Positions 44,719 through 56,688 are shown, counted from the stretch's first letter. The stretch: DNA of 64,000 nucleotides from Microcyclospora pomicola (GCA_002786065.1 NHNY01000028.1:186001-250000), one strand, 5' to 3'. Numbers and translations are program-made. The notes: a model not told the origin generated them from the sequence alone.

Positions 44719-45056
44719 CTAGTACTTCAGGATGATGTACAGAGCGTGGATGATGCCGGGAATGTAGCCCAGGATGGTGAGCAGGATGTTGATGAGCAGG
44801 TCAGCGCCGCAGCCACTATTGAAAAGCTGTCAGTATGCGGGAGGGAGGATTGGCGGGTGGTGTTACTGCTTACCGCTCGAGGAACACGCCGATCGGGGGA
44901 ATGAAGATGGCGAAGATGATCTTGATGATGTCGCTGCGAGGTCTGTCAGTGTCTGATCGGTCACAAGCTGCACGATGGTGCCGGAGCATTGAGCTGCGGA
45001 AGAGCCGGGCTCAATGACCCAGCAAGAGTCGAGACTTACGATCCGGTGAAAGGCAT
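44719..45056 (-). CDS. PMP3: Pmp3-family small hydrophobic plasma-membrane proteolipid
   Basis: Three exons (45056-45040, 44933-44874, 44815-44719) give 57 aa, the normal length of the family. The product starts MPFTGS, continues DIIKIIFAIFIPPIGVFLER (helix 1 with the Pro-Pro kink), GCGADLLINILLTILGYIPG (helix 2 start) and ends IIHALYIILKY. This is the Pmp3/RCI2 signature (IxxxxFPPxGVxLxxGCGxDxLIxILLTxLGYIPGxIHAxYxI). In yeast Pmp3 limits membrane hyperpolarisation and sodium and cation toxicity and interacts with sphingolipid metabolism. With exons of 17, 60 and 97 nt the gene is easily missed by ORF finders. The leader upstream of the ATG is rich in CAA and CTC, typical for a highly expressed fungal gene. 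Confidence 0.95.
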
Positions 45057-46617
45057 CTTGAGTGATGTGTTCTGGTAGAACTGAGGAGTTGTTTTGGTAT
45101 TTGCTTGGGGATTGTTGAGTACTGTGACTGAGGTAGTTCGTGATGCGTGAGGATGAGGAAGAGAAAGAAGAAGATGAGGCGCTTAACGAGGATGTTATGA
45201 AGAAAGAATGTCTGTGGCTGGCAAGGCGCGAGGGTGATCTGGCTGCCGGGACGACGTCACTCGTTCGCGTTTCGACCTTGGTCTTTCTTGGTTACCGGCT
45301 TCCAACTCCATGCCATCCTCACCTCACCCTAACACATCACCACGACATCCCGGCGTTGAACTCTATCGAAATGACACCACGTCCACACGCAAGTGGCTGG
45401 CTGGCCATTGCAGCATCCTGTCGTGGCCTTCGAGGCTGAGGTGTCGGGCATTGCGCGTGGAGTAGCCGCGTCGCCTGGTCTGCTGCGGGAGATATCTTGG
45501 AAACGCGGTCATCAGATCCCCGAGTGATACGTAAGACAGCAGGATGCCAGGATTCTCTCGGATCAGCAAATCGGCGACCTGTCGATCTTTCCACCTGCAC
45601 CGCCACGATGATGTCGGCTGTGGCGAGTGATGAATTTCAAGACATCTCGAGCCGTTGGGGTCAGAGCTTCTATGCAGCGGCTTGGACGATGCCACCGATG
45701 CCAACGAATCACGACAAAATGCTCATCATAGCGGAGTCATAATGAGTGAAAAGACCCGGCCGTGCATGCCGTGGCTATCCGGAGAATGTGGATAGGTCTT
45801 GCACTGCGCCACACCTCGTTAAATCCTGTCATGATTACATTGCTGATCTTACACATATGTAACACGAATGCACTATATGCTGAAGATTGACAATTGGAAG
45901 AGACCTCATCCATGTCGATGGCATTGAGCATATGTCGCTGAGACTATCCTGTTGCCTAACTTCCCCAGTCCAGATATCGAACAGCAGTAATCACAGATCG
46001 GATGCAATCAATTGATTCAGGTGAGACAACATGATGGCGATTCGTATGCTCTTCACAGCAACGGTATGATCTCCCTGTATGGCGACCACTTGCGCAATAC
46101 TACGTTGCTCTCGATCTGCCTGCCGGCCGTTGATACCGAGAGTCGCGAGCTTCCCCAGTCGGCTATCTTCGGTATCATCCTCGATCACCGCTTTGCTGTT
46201 CCGCTGTCTGTATAAATGGTGCCCAGGTCACGCTATGGCTTTCGCTCTCCAGGTCAGGGTTTACCGGTAGTCGGCCGGCTCGCGAAGAAAAATGGCCAAA
46301 CTAGGTAACATTACGGGCTAGATCATGGTCGTCATGCTGGGGCATGATACTCAGTGCTTTAGACATGGGCATTCCTCCCCTTCAGACAATCGGAGGCATG
46401 GGCAGATTCACTCGACCGAACTGCGATTGATGAGACAACCTGCGCTGGCGAACTCATCTTCAATACAAGGGCCCATCTATTATTTATCATCTATCATATA
46501 GTATCCTGAGTCATGATCCCAACACGGAAATGCCGCTCCAATGCTCGATTGCACCCCAAGAATTTGCCAACCAGCGTCCAATGCAAAGTCGACGCAAAAC
46601 GCTCATGACTTTTTGAT
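45057..46617. other. Intergenic, no convincing gene
   Basis: This holds the promoter of PMP3 and the 3' side of the PRM10-like gene. A minus-strand frame of 113 codons (45363-45704) is open but has no known domain. About 1 kb nearer to the PRM10-like gene shows nothing. Confidence 0.4.
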
Positions 46618-49497
46618 CTAAAAACTGAACAACCCGCTGCGCTTTTTGCCTAGTGGATAAACGACCACTGCACTCAAAAACAGTCCAACGGTGATGCCGA
46701 TTGCGACTTGAATAACGCTATACCCTACAGTGAACGCCACGCTGTTAAGACCTTCGGACGCAAAGGTCGAAATGTTCGCCACGGTGGAGCCGTTGGTGGA
46801 AGTTCCAGAGATCTGGTCCGCCGAGGCGATGCCAGCGACCAAACTTCCGTTGACCGCGAGGCCTGATGGGACCTGCACGAAGATGGCCGGCAGCATGGCC
46901 GCAGCGGCGAGACCATATCCTACCCGTCTGGTCTGGCGGACGTAGATCGACTCGGTATCAGACGTGTGAGCACTGCCACTTTCCAGCTCCTTTGCAGACT
47001 GGATCTTCTGGTGGCTGTTCTTGATACGCAACATGCGGCGTCGGAGCAGTCGATAGTGGGGCCGGATCCAGTCCTCCCAGATATCGAGAAACCAGTTTTC
47101 GACTCGGTTGCCGATGCGAGAATACATGTTGGCTATCACGCCGATGGCAAGAGCACCAAACGTGTTGCTGACCTGAGTGTTGCCTGCAAATCGCGTGGAC
47201 GAGTAGTAATTGACAAGATAACCGATAAAGGCGATGAGGACCATCATCGGCGCTTGCTTCCATTTGGCTTGGTTGACGAAGACGAGGCACATGGCGAAGC
47301 CCGGCACGAAAGGAAAGTAGTACGGTGCTGATATCTGGTTTTGACAGGTCGTGGCAGACGTGGCGTTCTTATCCATGATGCCGTACATGGCTGTGCCAAT
47401 CGTGATGCCATACCCGAGGAACAGCGAATAGATGATGGCGTACACCATGCGTACTGACCCGGCAACGATGGATCGTGACTGCAGCTCCAACGACGCGCAG
47501 AGTACCGTGTATCCAGGCAGGATCAACGCAATAGAAGACTGTGCAAGCGCAGCGAAGCAGAATGTGTTGCCGTTGTTGATACTACCAAACGCCCGTGCCA
47601 GGAAGGACGTGATGACAGTGGCAGAAATCTCAAAGACGTTTTGGTACAGGTCCGACGTGGGGGCGATAACCAATTGAAGAACTCCAAGAATACAACCCAG
47701 TAAGAAGGATATGGGAAGGTCGATGAGACGCGCTCCGAAAGCGAAGGGTCCGACGCAGACTGCTGCCAACCCCATGACAAGGATGCGCCACCAGCGGTTG
47801 AACTTGTCCTTCTTCTCCGTGACTTCCTTGAGCCGGTTGGTGGCGTCCTCGGCACTCATCTTGTTGTGGACGACCTCCTTGTAGACCTCGTGAACGTCGC
47901 GAAGCTTGCCAAGGTCGAGGCCTTGGTTGACACGGACGAGCTTGACCTCGGTGGTGTGTGTGGTCGAATCATCGAACGACATGATCATCGAGCCAGGAAT
48001 GTAGAGAAACTGTGCCTGGATCTTCAGAGTCCGCGCACTCATGTTCATGTATTCCTCCAGCCGATGTGTTGGAGCGCCATATAACATCAACGCACGACAA
48101 AGCCTCATGAGGTATTTCTGCCTCCGCATCGTCTCTGCAATATCTACTGCAATCTGTTCTTCGGCGTGACGAGACCGACCTAGGCGGCTGAACAGATTGT
48201 GGGACGACATCCGTTTGGCCGTAGGTCGCTTGTGCATTTCTTGATGTTCACGAAGCTTCGCACTGACCTGCTCACCCAGTGAGGTTACTGAAGGTGTGCC
48301 AAGTGTTGTTGAGGTACCGATCAGGTGCGCCAACGATGACGATGAGTGATTCTTTTGTTTGCTGGTGAACCAACGTCCGGTGGGCGTGGTGGTCCCAGAC
48401 TCCGGAGGAGAATGCGAAGGTGTCGATGGTTCGCTGGAAGCACCACCATTGGATGCCCTGCCTTGTCCGGAATGCTTACCACTAGATGATTGTCCATACA
48501 GCTTGAGCAGAGAGCCAAGAATGCCTCCTCGGTATTGATCAGGTGCCGGTCGATAGTCCTCGAAGAACTGTTGTTCTTCTACTGGAGTGACCATGCCAGA
48601 TCGGTTGGCTGGGGAATGCTGCCCGGAGTGGCTTTCATACACAGCATGCTTGCGAACCAATCTGAAAGCTTCATCATGGGATGGTCCGCGCTCATAGACG
48701 TTTGAGGGGGAGTCCAAGGGGGTACCGTTGTCGGTATCCTGCTTCGAGATTAAACCGCTCAACTCAAGCTTCCCTGGACTAAGCGAGGATAACCTTGTCG
48801 TGTGGGGACTCGAAGATCCCCTTTCCGGCGAAGTATAACGAGAACCCGGGGCGGATCTGATTCTCTCGTCCAGTTCTAAGCGTTTTCCCCGTTCAAAGGC
48901 TTCCCTAGCTCTGGCATTTCGCAATGCTTTCTGCCCATCATCGTCTGGTCCATCATCTCCTTCATGGGTGGCCGCTGCCCTCGTAGACGGGGTCCTCCGT
49001 ATCGCCGGCCGGGGTTTGCGAGTCGGCTCTGTGGAGTGCAGGGCTTGACGGATCGCCTGCATTTGTTGGGTTGAAAGCTGGGGTAGGTGAGAGCGTTCTT
49101 CATCGCTGTTCACTTCCAAGAGCTTGGGTAAGATGGGGTCAACACTGCCATTGCGTGACCGATCCGGCGTTGTCTCGCCACTCAAGCCAGGAAGCACGGA
49201 GAGCGGTATTGGCGTCCACTCGTCTGATGGAGTAGTGACTATGCTCACTCTCTTGCTTCCAGCACCGCTCGCTTCTCCGCTCCCGGGTTCGAGACCACCA
49301 GTGAAGCCGACTCTCTTCTTCTTCTCACCAGGTATACTACCTTGTCGAATTTTCTGCCCGCTATTCTCCGTGTCAGACTGAGATGCGCTCTGGTCGTTCG
49401 AGATACTCTGAGGGGTTGAGCCATCACGCCTGACGCCTGACACTGGCAGGTCCCGATCCTTGAAAGGGTGGGGAGGTCCATCGACAGGACTACTCAT
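46618..49497 (-). CDS. PRM10: Prm10-like membrane protein of the ThrE (threonine/serine exporter) family
   Basis: One exon, 959 aa. The first 430 residues are disordered, rich in Ser, Pro and charged residues. The ThrE-N domain follows from about 445 (QKYLMRLCRALMLYGAPTHR, LKIQAQFLYIPGSMIMSF, VNQGLDLGKLRDVHEVYK). About ten hydrophobic helices fill residues 565-950 in two blocks (ThrE and ThrE-2), for example AFGARLIDLPISFLLGCILG and SIVAGSVRMVYAIIYSLFLG. The last helix is followed by a short basic tail (PLGKKRSGLFSF). Bacterial relatives export threonine and serine; yeast Prm10 is pheromone-induced and of unknown function. The long disordered N-terminus is common in filamentous fungi. Confidence 0.9.
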   Translation of the reverse strand: MSSPVDGPPHPFKDRDLPVSGVRRDGSTPQSISNDQSASQSDTENSGQKIRQGSIPGEKKKRVGFTGGLEPGSGEASGAGSKRVSIVTTPSDEWTPIPLSVLPGLSGETTPDRSRNGSVDPILPKLLEVNSDEERSHLPQLSTQQMQAIRQALHSTEPTRKPRPAIRRTPSTRAAATHEGDDGPDDDGQKALRNARAREAFERGKRLELDERIRSAPGSRYTSPERGSSSPHTTRLSSLSPGKLELSGLISKQDTDNGTPLDSPSNVYERGPSHDEAFRLVRKHAVYESHSGQHSPANRSGMVTPVEEQQFFEDYRPAPDQYRGGILGSLLKLYGQSSSGKHSGQGRASNGGASSEPSTPSHSPPESGTTTPTGRWFTSKQKNHSSSSLAHLIGTSTTLGTPSVTSLGEQVSAKLREHQEMHKRPTAKRMSSHNLFSRLGRSRHAEEQIAVDIAETMRRQKYLMRLCRALMLYGAPTHRLEEYMNMSARTLKIQAQFLYIPGSMIMSFDDSTTHTTEVKLVRVNQGLDLGKLRDVHEVYKEVVHNKMSAEDATNRLKEVTEKKDKFNRWWRILVMGLAAVCVGPFAFGARLIDLPISFLLGCILGVLQLVIAPTSDLYQNVFEISATVITSFLARAFGSINNGNTFCFAALAQSSIALILPGYTVLCASLELQSRSIVAGSVRMVYAIIYSLFLGYGITIGTAMYGIMDKNATSATTCQNQISAPYYFPFVPGFAMCLVFVNQAKWKQAPMMVLIAFIGYLVNYYSSTRFAGNTQVSNTFGALAIGVIANMYSRIGNRVENWFLDIWEDWIRPHYRLLRRRMLRIKNSHQKIQSAKELESGSAHTSDTESIYVRQTRRVGYGLAAAAMLPAIFVQVPSGLAVNGSLVAGIASADQISGTSTNGSTVANISTFASEGLNSVAFTVGYSVIQVAIGITVGLFLSAVVVYPLGKKRSGLFSF

Positions 49498-52400
49498 CGT
49501 GCCTGATAAGTTGAATTGTTGTGCTGCTCAAGAGCGATGTGCTCTCAAGCTAAATCCAGCCAAGTCCTTGCTGCGTGTCTTGACGCCAGCTCCTTGTCGC
49601 TGGCTTCTGTAATGATGAACGGCAAGACCAACAGAAAGAAATAGGTTTTGAGAATGTTTTCTCGCACTGATGTCGACCGCAAGATATGACAGACAAGGAA
49701 ATCCTTATGGTGGGGTGCGCAAACGGCCTTCAATCTTGTTGATGTCAAGACGTGGTAAGTTTGTTGGCTCTTCAGGTCAGCCACCTAGTCTATGCACTGC
49801 TCGCAGAGCTTCTCGTAATTCCACAAGTCGAGGATGCACGTTGATTGAAGCCTCCACGTTATGCAAGGAGGAACACGGTTGAACGTCTCGGATAGCAAGC
49901 CTATGGAGTAGCAACCCTTTGTTGCTGGAGACAGAGAAAAGTGAATGGTATTTCGGATGACAGCATTACCCTTGCTGACACAAAACGGGCGACGATGAGC
50001 AAGCACATAATACGATGCTGCCATATCTCGCCCGACCCACCAGAGGCATCTGATTAGTCTGAGCAGTGGCGGTCATGGCCGTCGGTTGCTGGAACGTCTG
50101 GGTCGTTAGACGGATGCAGTGGACCGATAGCAGAAGACCCACAGTATCAAACTGCTTGGGCTCTTCAGCACAAGCCATCAGCACACGTTGAATGGAAGCC
50201 TTCCGACATTGTGTTTGACGCGACTCGAAGCATGTCCCGGTTGAGGGATATAACGACAGCACGACCACACTATTCTGCCAAATGTCTGGTTGATCGCCAC
50301 GGCAGTTGGCGACCCTGAGTCTTGAAAGGACGTCCGGACGAAAGTTTCAGACGTTCTAAAGAGAACCACAGCTCTACACCGACACATCCGGCAACCGTAC
50401 GCTGAGTCTGCGTCGCCACCATCCGGATGAGGCGCTTGTTAGTTGGCGCATGACGACTTCGGCTGGACTCAGAGTAGACGCGTGTTACGTGCGTCGATAG
50501 ACCTTGGATGGTGGAGCTGGAATGCTACAGCCAAGAAAGACGGGATCTTGTTGGCTCCGCGGCGTGCGCGATGATCGGATTTTGGTATGATGTGGTTGAG
50601 GTGGACGAGCGCGCTCAAGAATAATACGAGACGCACCACGCCCGTTGGACCCGCTCGAATTACCGAATCAGGCTAGCCGCTGTTCAGGGGACTGAAAGTC
50701 TATCAGGACGAGTGGGAGCCGCAAATACTGTCACGTACGTCAAGCTCTATCTGGTTGCTGCACTGTACAGTAACTGCAGTGTCTGGGCTCTTATCCATGA
50801 ACTTTCTGCTGGCCTTGAGACCGCCGCATTTGCTATACAAGACCTAGCACCTGCTGACCGTGGGCCGCATAGACTTCGTGCGTACAACCTGCGCAAGGCC
50901 GTTGTCAGTCTTTGGTATAGCGCTCTCAACACTCTGTTCATGTGCTGCTACAGTCACCGCAAGACCACACATCACAAAATCAGTTTAAATGGTGCGACAG
51001 TTTCAGCATCAAACGCTTCGTTGACCCTGAACTCTGCTGCCAACGGGTGGCAGGCGGTGGGACGTGGTGTGTCTCCCAGTGGAAAATGCCCTTCGCTTCA
51101 AGTTGCCCAACGCCTCTCACGGACCATCATCACTGTCCATACTTCTAAGGGGATATCCAGACGTCTTGTGAAGATGATGCAATAGCATCCGGAAGCATTG
51201 CAGCCCTCGACGTGCACAAACCAGAGAGCCCAACTCTGCTTGGATACGCGCGATATACGACTCTGCAGTCCGCCATTCTATATGCGCCAAGATCGTCAAG
51301 TGCAGTCCAATGATTGCGCCGATATCTCTTTTCTTTCTCATGATTGCAAGCCGCCCTAAACGTGCCCAGATATGAATGCTGCAGGCAAGCTCGAACGTTG
51401 GTCTATCATCCCAACGCGAATCCTATAAGAAGTCGTTCGGATGATGCAACACAAACGATCGAAACCGGGCCGATTCACAGTCCTATGCTGACGAGTCCGC
51501 AATCAGCTATCAAGCAGTGCTTCACCATCTTTTCTCTTATCGTGCAGAAATAGAGTCATTTTTTAGCCGGACTGCGACCAAAGACCCTCATACGATACCT
51601 GACCCATTCCACAGCACCTTCCATCCACGTTGCAGAAGTACCCCCGTACCATGCTACAATACTTCACAGTACAAACTTGTGGCGTCACACCACAGCTATT
51701 TTTCTCCCAAACAGACCCTATGCGCGCGGCTAACATCATCCGACCCAACGCGCTCACGCCACCAGCAAACTCTGCGAATCCTTCGACACGTTTTCCGCAC
51801 TGCAGCTGTCTTGCCGGTTGGACCGAGAAGTGCGACAGCTCTGCTAGATCCGACGTCATTGAGCAGATCTAAAGCGTGGGATGTCTTCACCAACCGACCA
51901 CATCACATGCAAATCGCAATGCTTTCATCCCGCGCGAGATTGCGTGCTTCGCTTGTGCAGGGTTGATGTGGCTTCTCGGTGCCGTTGATGATGAACAGAT
52001 GCAGTTGCACATGCGTGAATTGGAGCGGTCATGATCTCACCCGCTTTCCTGGACGCGTGTAATCATGAAGCTCCCTGCGTTGGATCGCGATGGTGTGATA
52101 GCAACCACTTATGATGTCTGCGTTACCCCCCTGTTGCATCGCGGGAGATGGTTTTGGAGTCGTGATCTCCATCTTGACTACCAGCGTCGTACGGTGTGAC
52201 GGTCTACGATCCTCTAAGACAAGCGACCTTGCCTAGGTGGGCCGAGATCGCGCTTGGAGAGCAAGGAAGCCAATGTGGGTGATGTATATGTATGTGATCA
52301 TACCGTGTCAGTATGGATTTACGGCCGGACCTCAAGTCTACAGAATGCCTACTAGCTGCATACATGATAGAAGTGAGTGTAGCAGGCATGATACGAATTA

Positions 52401-52645
52401 CATAACGGATCGACCTTGGAAGCTTTTATTTCATGCATCCCAGTACGACATACATGCAGATCGAGATACGAGATACAAGGAGTCTGGACGATGCTACAGT
52501 AGTACACCGCTGTTCGAACACAATCGGTTACAGCTGGCAGATCGGAGACTCATGGTCGATGCTTGCTAATTCGTGTCGCTACATAATGTCCAACATGCGC
52601 TTGCACCGTCAACCTCCTCCCACGCAGGGACGGAGGAGTGATCGA
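49498..52645. other. 3.1-kb gene-poor stretch
   Basis: The largest gene-free gap of the window, between the start of the PRM10-like gene and the stop of the NAD kinase gene (both minus). Frames of up to 157 codons (50712-51185, plus) have no motif and no convincing splice partners. I see no transposon ends, long inverted repeats or obvious RIP-type AT bias. It may hold a non-coding RNA, an unusual small-exon gene or a long promoter. Confidence 0.4.
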
Positions 52646-54514
52646 TCACCGCCATCCGCTCTTGACCTCTTCCGTCCTGCCCGTGTCTGAGTTTGTGCCT
52701 TCATACCCGCTATCTCGACTGCCTACGGCCTCCTCACCGTCCTCCGCGAAATCGATATCGAATTCTGGTTCCTTCGCTTCCACACAGGCCTGGCCCCGGC
52801 TTGGGCTTTCTTCACCGTCGACCAGGTCAGCACCATCGCCATCGCCATGCCCCGCCGCACCGCCCGCCCAGCCTTTCTGGTCAGCTGCTCTGGTGTTCCA
52901 GCGCAGAGTGCGCGAGATGCTATCGAACCACTCGAGCGGCTGGCCCATGACGGTAGGGAAGGGGTACTGGGACGCGCGCACGACGACCTCGTCTCCGCGT
53001 CCCAGTTCCACCCGACCTTTGCCGTCAAAGGACACGAAGGCACCGCCACGGCTCGAGGCCGGGATGGCCACCTTCAGCGCCATGTCGTCGTTCAGCAACA
53101 TCGGGCGGAACGATAGAGTGTGCGGGCAGATAGGCGTCAGCAGGATTGCAGGTATGTCTGGATGTACCAACGAGCCACCAGCAGATAGTGAGTATGCTGT
53201 GCTTCCTGTAGGAGTGGAGAGTATTATGCCGTCTGCACTGATGCGCGTCAGGAGGCTGTCATTGGCGTAGAGGTCTAATGAGGAGATGTATGAACTAGGA
53301 CCACGATCGATGACGAGCTCGTTGAGAACCTCATGGGTCTCGCCTTCGATCTTCATGGATTGCGGATCTAGTGCTTGAGGTGATAGATTGCTGTGGCTCG
53401 TGATGGTCGACAGACTCGTTGATGAGACTGCACTGGATGTGGCGATCGAGGCTGCAGAACGATAGACGGTGCATGTGAATCGCATTCGCAAATTGATCCT
53501 CATCCCTGCATCGCCCATGATATTGTCCAGCTGCGTCTTGTACCGCTCGAAATCGAAATTGGTGAGAAACCCAAGGGAGCCGAGAGAAAATGACAGGACC
53601 GGGGGAACGATCCGCTGGAACAGCCAAGACGTGAAAAGGACTGTGCCATCGCCTCCAAGCGTAATGACCAGATCGAAGAGTTCGGGCTGCTCGAGACAAT
53701 GTGCAGGAGTCCAGAACTTCAGCATCCCTTCGAAGCGTGCATCCCGCTCCAGTAATGTCTCCACGTCGAACCTCTTGCTTTTCTGCAACTTCGCGTCTAC
53801 CCATACGTTGACTCCGACATCTTTGCCGTAGCGTGGCGTGGCCAGCAACCACTCAGCCAGCTCTCGTGTAAGCGTGACCAACTGATTGTCCCTCGCTTTG
53901 GTGATAACCATGATATTCTTCACCGCCCTCTTCAACGGCCTTCTTTGTAGTTGTCTGGACACCTCTCTCACACTCGCAGCGGTCTGCATCAGCCGGCTGT
54001 GCGACAGCTGGTCATCACCCTTGATCTCTTCAAGCACTTTGTCGATATCAACGGCATCGCCGAACCTCTTGTGGAAATAGCACGGACTGGTGAGGGCGGC
54101 CAAGCGGGCCATGCTGGGTGTGCTGGTGCGGAAATTGTACTTGGACACCGCCGCGCTCAACTCTTGCTGCTCTTTCGGTTTGAGCGTGCCCTGCTTCCCC
54201 TCGAGCTCCACCTCGTTAGCGACTTGTGCAGCGAACACATGCGGCGCCGGCATGGGCAGAGCCTTTGCACCGGTCGAGAATCGCCTTGGGGAGAAGGCGT
54301 CGACCACAGGGAAGCCGTCAGGACGGTCGAACGAGTCTCGCCGAATCGGCACACGAGAGAGAGCTTCTGACATGGCCGAGCGATCATTCCGTGAGTCTGT
54401 GGCGGGGGGCGACCGCGGTGTGCCCGGGGTCGTTCGCGATCCTCGTTCCACCATGGTGTGATGCCAGCCAGGGGGTCGGAGGGAGGGATATCGAGCAGAC
54501 TGCCGCTTCTTCAC
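52646..54514 (-). CDS. NAD(H) kinase (Utr1/Yef1 type)
   Basis: A single exon of 622 aa. NAD kinase phosphorylates NAD(H) to NADP(H) with ATP. The catalytic signature LVITLGGDGTVLF lies at about residue 285, followed by VLSFSLGSLGFLTNF, the dinucleotide-binding NELVIDRGPSS, and STPTGSTAYSLSAGGSLVHP, with TPICPHTLSFRPMLL closing the beta-sandwich domain. The N-terminal 150 residues are disordered and fungal-specific, as is the acidic C-terminus. No presequence is clear, so a cytosolic enzyme is more likely than the mitochondrial Pos5 type. Starts at MKKRQSARYP or the Met about 20 residues on (MVERGS). Confidence 0.93.
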   Translation of the reverse strand: MKKRQSARYPSLRPPGWHHTMVERGSRTTPGTPRSPPATDSRNDRSAMSEALSRVPIRRDSFDRPDGFPVVDAFSPRRFSTGAKALPMPAPHVFAAQVANEVELEGKQGTLKPKEQQELSAAVSKYNFRTSTPSMARLAALTSPCYFHKRFGDAVDIDKVLEEIKGDDQLSHSRLMQTAASVREVSRQLQRRPLKRAVKNIMVITKARDNQLVTLTRELAEWLLATPRYGKDVGVNVWVDAKLQKSKRFDVETLLERDARFEGMLKFWTPAHCLEQPELFDLVITLGGDGTVLFTSWLFQRIVPPVLSFSLGSLGFLTNFDFERYKTQLDNIMGDAGMRINLRMRFTCTVYRSAASIATSSAVSSTSLSTITSHSNLSPQALDPQSMKIEGETHEVLNELVIDRGPSSYISSLDLYANDSLLTRISADGIILSTPTGSTAYSLSAGGSLVHPDIPAILLTPICPHTLSFRPMLLNDDMALKVAIPASSRGGAFVSFDGKGRVELGRGDEVVVRASQYPFPTVMGQPLEWFDSISRTLRWNTRAADQKGWAGGAAGHGDGDGADLVDGEESPSRGQACVEAKEPEFDIDFAEDGEEAVGSRDSGYEGTNSDTGRTEEVKSGWR

Positions 54515-55369
54515 ACTCTGGCGGAGCTAGCGGTCTGCGCGGAAATCAGGATCAGGGTCACGAAACTGGCGATGATGACAGACGTGGAGATGTCGGGGAT
54601 GTGGAGGATGTAGGTCGACGATGTTTCATATTGGACTTCTGCGTCGAGCGGAAGGACATGGGCATGACAGGGAGCACATGATGGATCGGGTACGGCAGTG
54701 TGAAAGGAGCTGAGTGCGACGGACGCTGCTGACAACCGAATGGTGGATGACTGATGATGCTGATGATATGAGGTCGGGGACGTCGGCATTCCCCAATTCA
54801 TATGTGTGTTCTCCGCCATGGTACGTTCTTTGCATTGCGAACACACATTCCATGGGAATAGCACAATCTACCATGCATTCGCAAGTTTCTGGCTGGGTTC
54901 AAGCTGCACATACTGCAGACGAACAATCGTATAACAGATTCGCTGTAAGGTTTCGACTCACGTGCTTGTGAGAGACATCTATCAGAAGCCGAGTGGTCTG
55001 GGCTGCTACGGAAATAAATACATGGCTACCTCCATGAGCATGCCAGATAATAATACTCTCGAGCCAAGATCTTGGGAGAGATCGTTACTGTATTCACCGG
55101 TTGTGTCTTCACGGCTATTCACTGGAAGATACGCTTGACATGTACCACTTCCGATCGTCACACTGTCATGTAAAGATCCATCATGTACTCGCGTCTGGAG
55201 GCTCCGCCCGGCGTTAGGATGAATTGAAACTTGTCCAATCCTCCACTCCCATCCCTACCTCCAGCATGTGATACGATCCACCCAGCACAATTCGCACCTA
55301 ATGCTGTCACGGTAGACGCAGCACCTTTCGCAGCCCTTCTGCTGCTGATCATACGTCCCTAACTACATC
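54515..55369. promoter_or_regulatory. Divergent promoter, NAD kinase and ERV41
   Basis: Gap of about 855 bp between divergent starts. No gene is convincing; the frames here overlap in several phases without motifs. Confidence 0.4.
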
Positions 55370-56688
55370 ATGAGCGGCTACACGGAACGCCCGGCGCTGG
55401 ACGAGGACGCATTCGGCGAGAATAAAGCTTCCAAAGTAGTCCAGGCATTCGACTACTTCCCCAAAACAAAGCCGTCATATCAAGAGCAGACCAACAACGG
55501 GGGCGTCTGGACTATCGTCCTGCTATGCGCGAGCTTGTGGTTGGCGTCGTCCGAGGTGGGCCGCTGGTGGAAAGGTGATACCACACATACCTTCTCGGTC
55601 GAGCAGGGCGTAGGCCGTGACCTGCAAATCAACCTCGATGTAGTAATGGCGATGAAGTGTGAGGATCTTCACGTCAATGTGCAGGATGCATCGGGGGATC
55701 GTATTCTCGCTGGAGCCGCATTGCACAAAGACCCGACCCTCTGGAAGCATTGGTCGACGGACCGCAAGCAACGTACCCTCGGCGCATCGCAGAATGAGCG
55801 AAGGGAAGCTGGAGAGGAATATCAAGAAGAGGATGTGCATGATTACCTGGGTGCGGCGAAGCGAGCGAAGAAGTTCCCTAAGACACCACGAGTACCCAGG
55901 CGAGCAATGCCCGATAGCTGTAGGATCTACGGCAGTCTGCACAGCAACAAGGTGCAGGGAGACTTTCACATCACTGCGAGAGGCCATGGTTATATGGAGA
56001 TGGGTGCGCATCTCGACCACAAATGTAAGCTCCAGCCAGTACAGCCCTTCCCTTGAGCCTGGAGCTAGACTAACAAAGTCCTATAGCCTTCAACTTCTCC
56101 CACCACGTCAATGAACTCTCCTTCGGGCCCTTCTACCCTTCCCTCACCAACCCGCTCGACAAGACATTAGCCACGACCGAGTCGAACTTCTACAAGTTCC
56201 AATACTACCTATCGGTCGTGCCGACGATCTACACCACGGATTCGAAGGCGCTCAGCAAGATCGACAAGTATCACGAGTCACCTTCCTCCGGATCGGACGG
56301 CCTGTCCCAGCATCCCCACCAGTATACCAAAGACACGGTCTTCACGAATCAATACGCCGTGACCGAGCAATCCCACCCGGTGGCGGAGAACGCTATTCCC
56401 GGAGTGTTTGTCAAGTATGACATTGAGCCAATCATGCTCATGATCGCCGAAGAATGGTCATCATGGCCCGCTCTGTTCATCAGATTGGTGAACGTGATCT
56501 CTGGGGTTTTGGTCGCGGGTGGCTGGCTGTTCCAAATCACTGAGTGGGCTCGAGAGACATACGGCAGGAAAAGCACCCGTAGAGGTGATGGAGGCGTGTT
56601 GACGCCCATGTTTGGCGGTGACGATAAAAAGGACCTGGGCTACGGCAATCAATCGTCAGGCTATGGGACCACAGAGAAACGATGGTGA
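55370..56688 (+). CDS. ERV41: Erv41-type ER-Golgi COPII vesicle protein (ERGIC2 homologue)
   Basis: Two exons (55370-56024 and 56087-56688) give 418 aa; the intron (branch CTAAC) join reads HLDHK-SFNFSHHVNELSFG. An N-terminal short cytosolic part (VVQAFDYFPKTKPSY) precedes membrane segment 1 (WTIVLLCASLWLASSEVG). The large lumenal domain contains SCRIYGSLHSNKVQGDFHIT and HVNELSFGPFYPSLTNPLD, both typical of the Erv41/Erv46 family. Membrane segment 2 (LFIRLVNVISGVLVAGGWLF) lies near the end, followed by a cytosolic tail. Erv41 pairs with Erv46 to retrieve escaped ER residents from the Golgi. The lumenal charged insert (RREAGEEYQEEDVHDYL) is larger than in yeast. Confidence 0.93.

Noticed and set aside
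45363-45704. 113-codon minus-strand frame upstream of PMP3
   Set aside because: No family features; it overlaps an equally open plus-strand frame and probably lies in the PMP3 promoter.
50712-51185. 157-codon plus-strand frame
   Set aside because: No recognised domain, no splice partner and no conservation evidence available; kept only as part of the gene-poor stretch.
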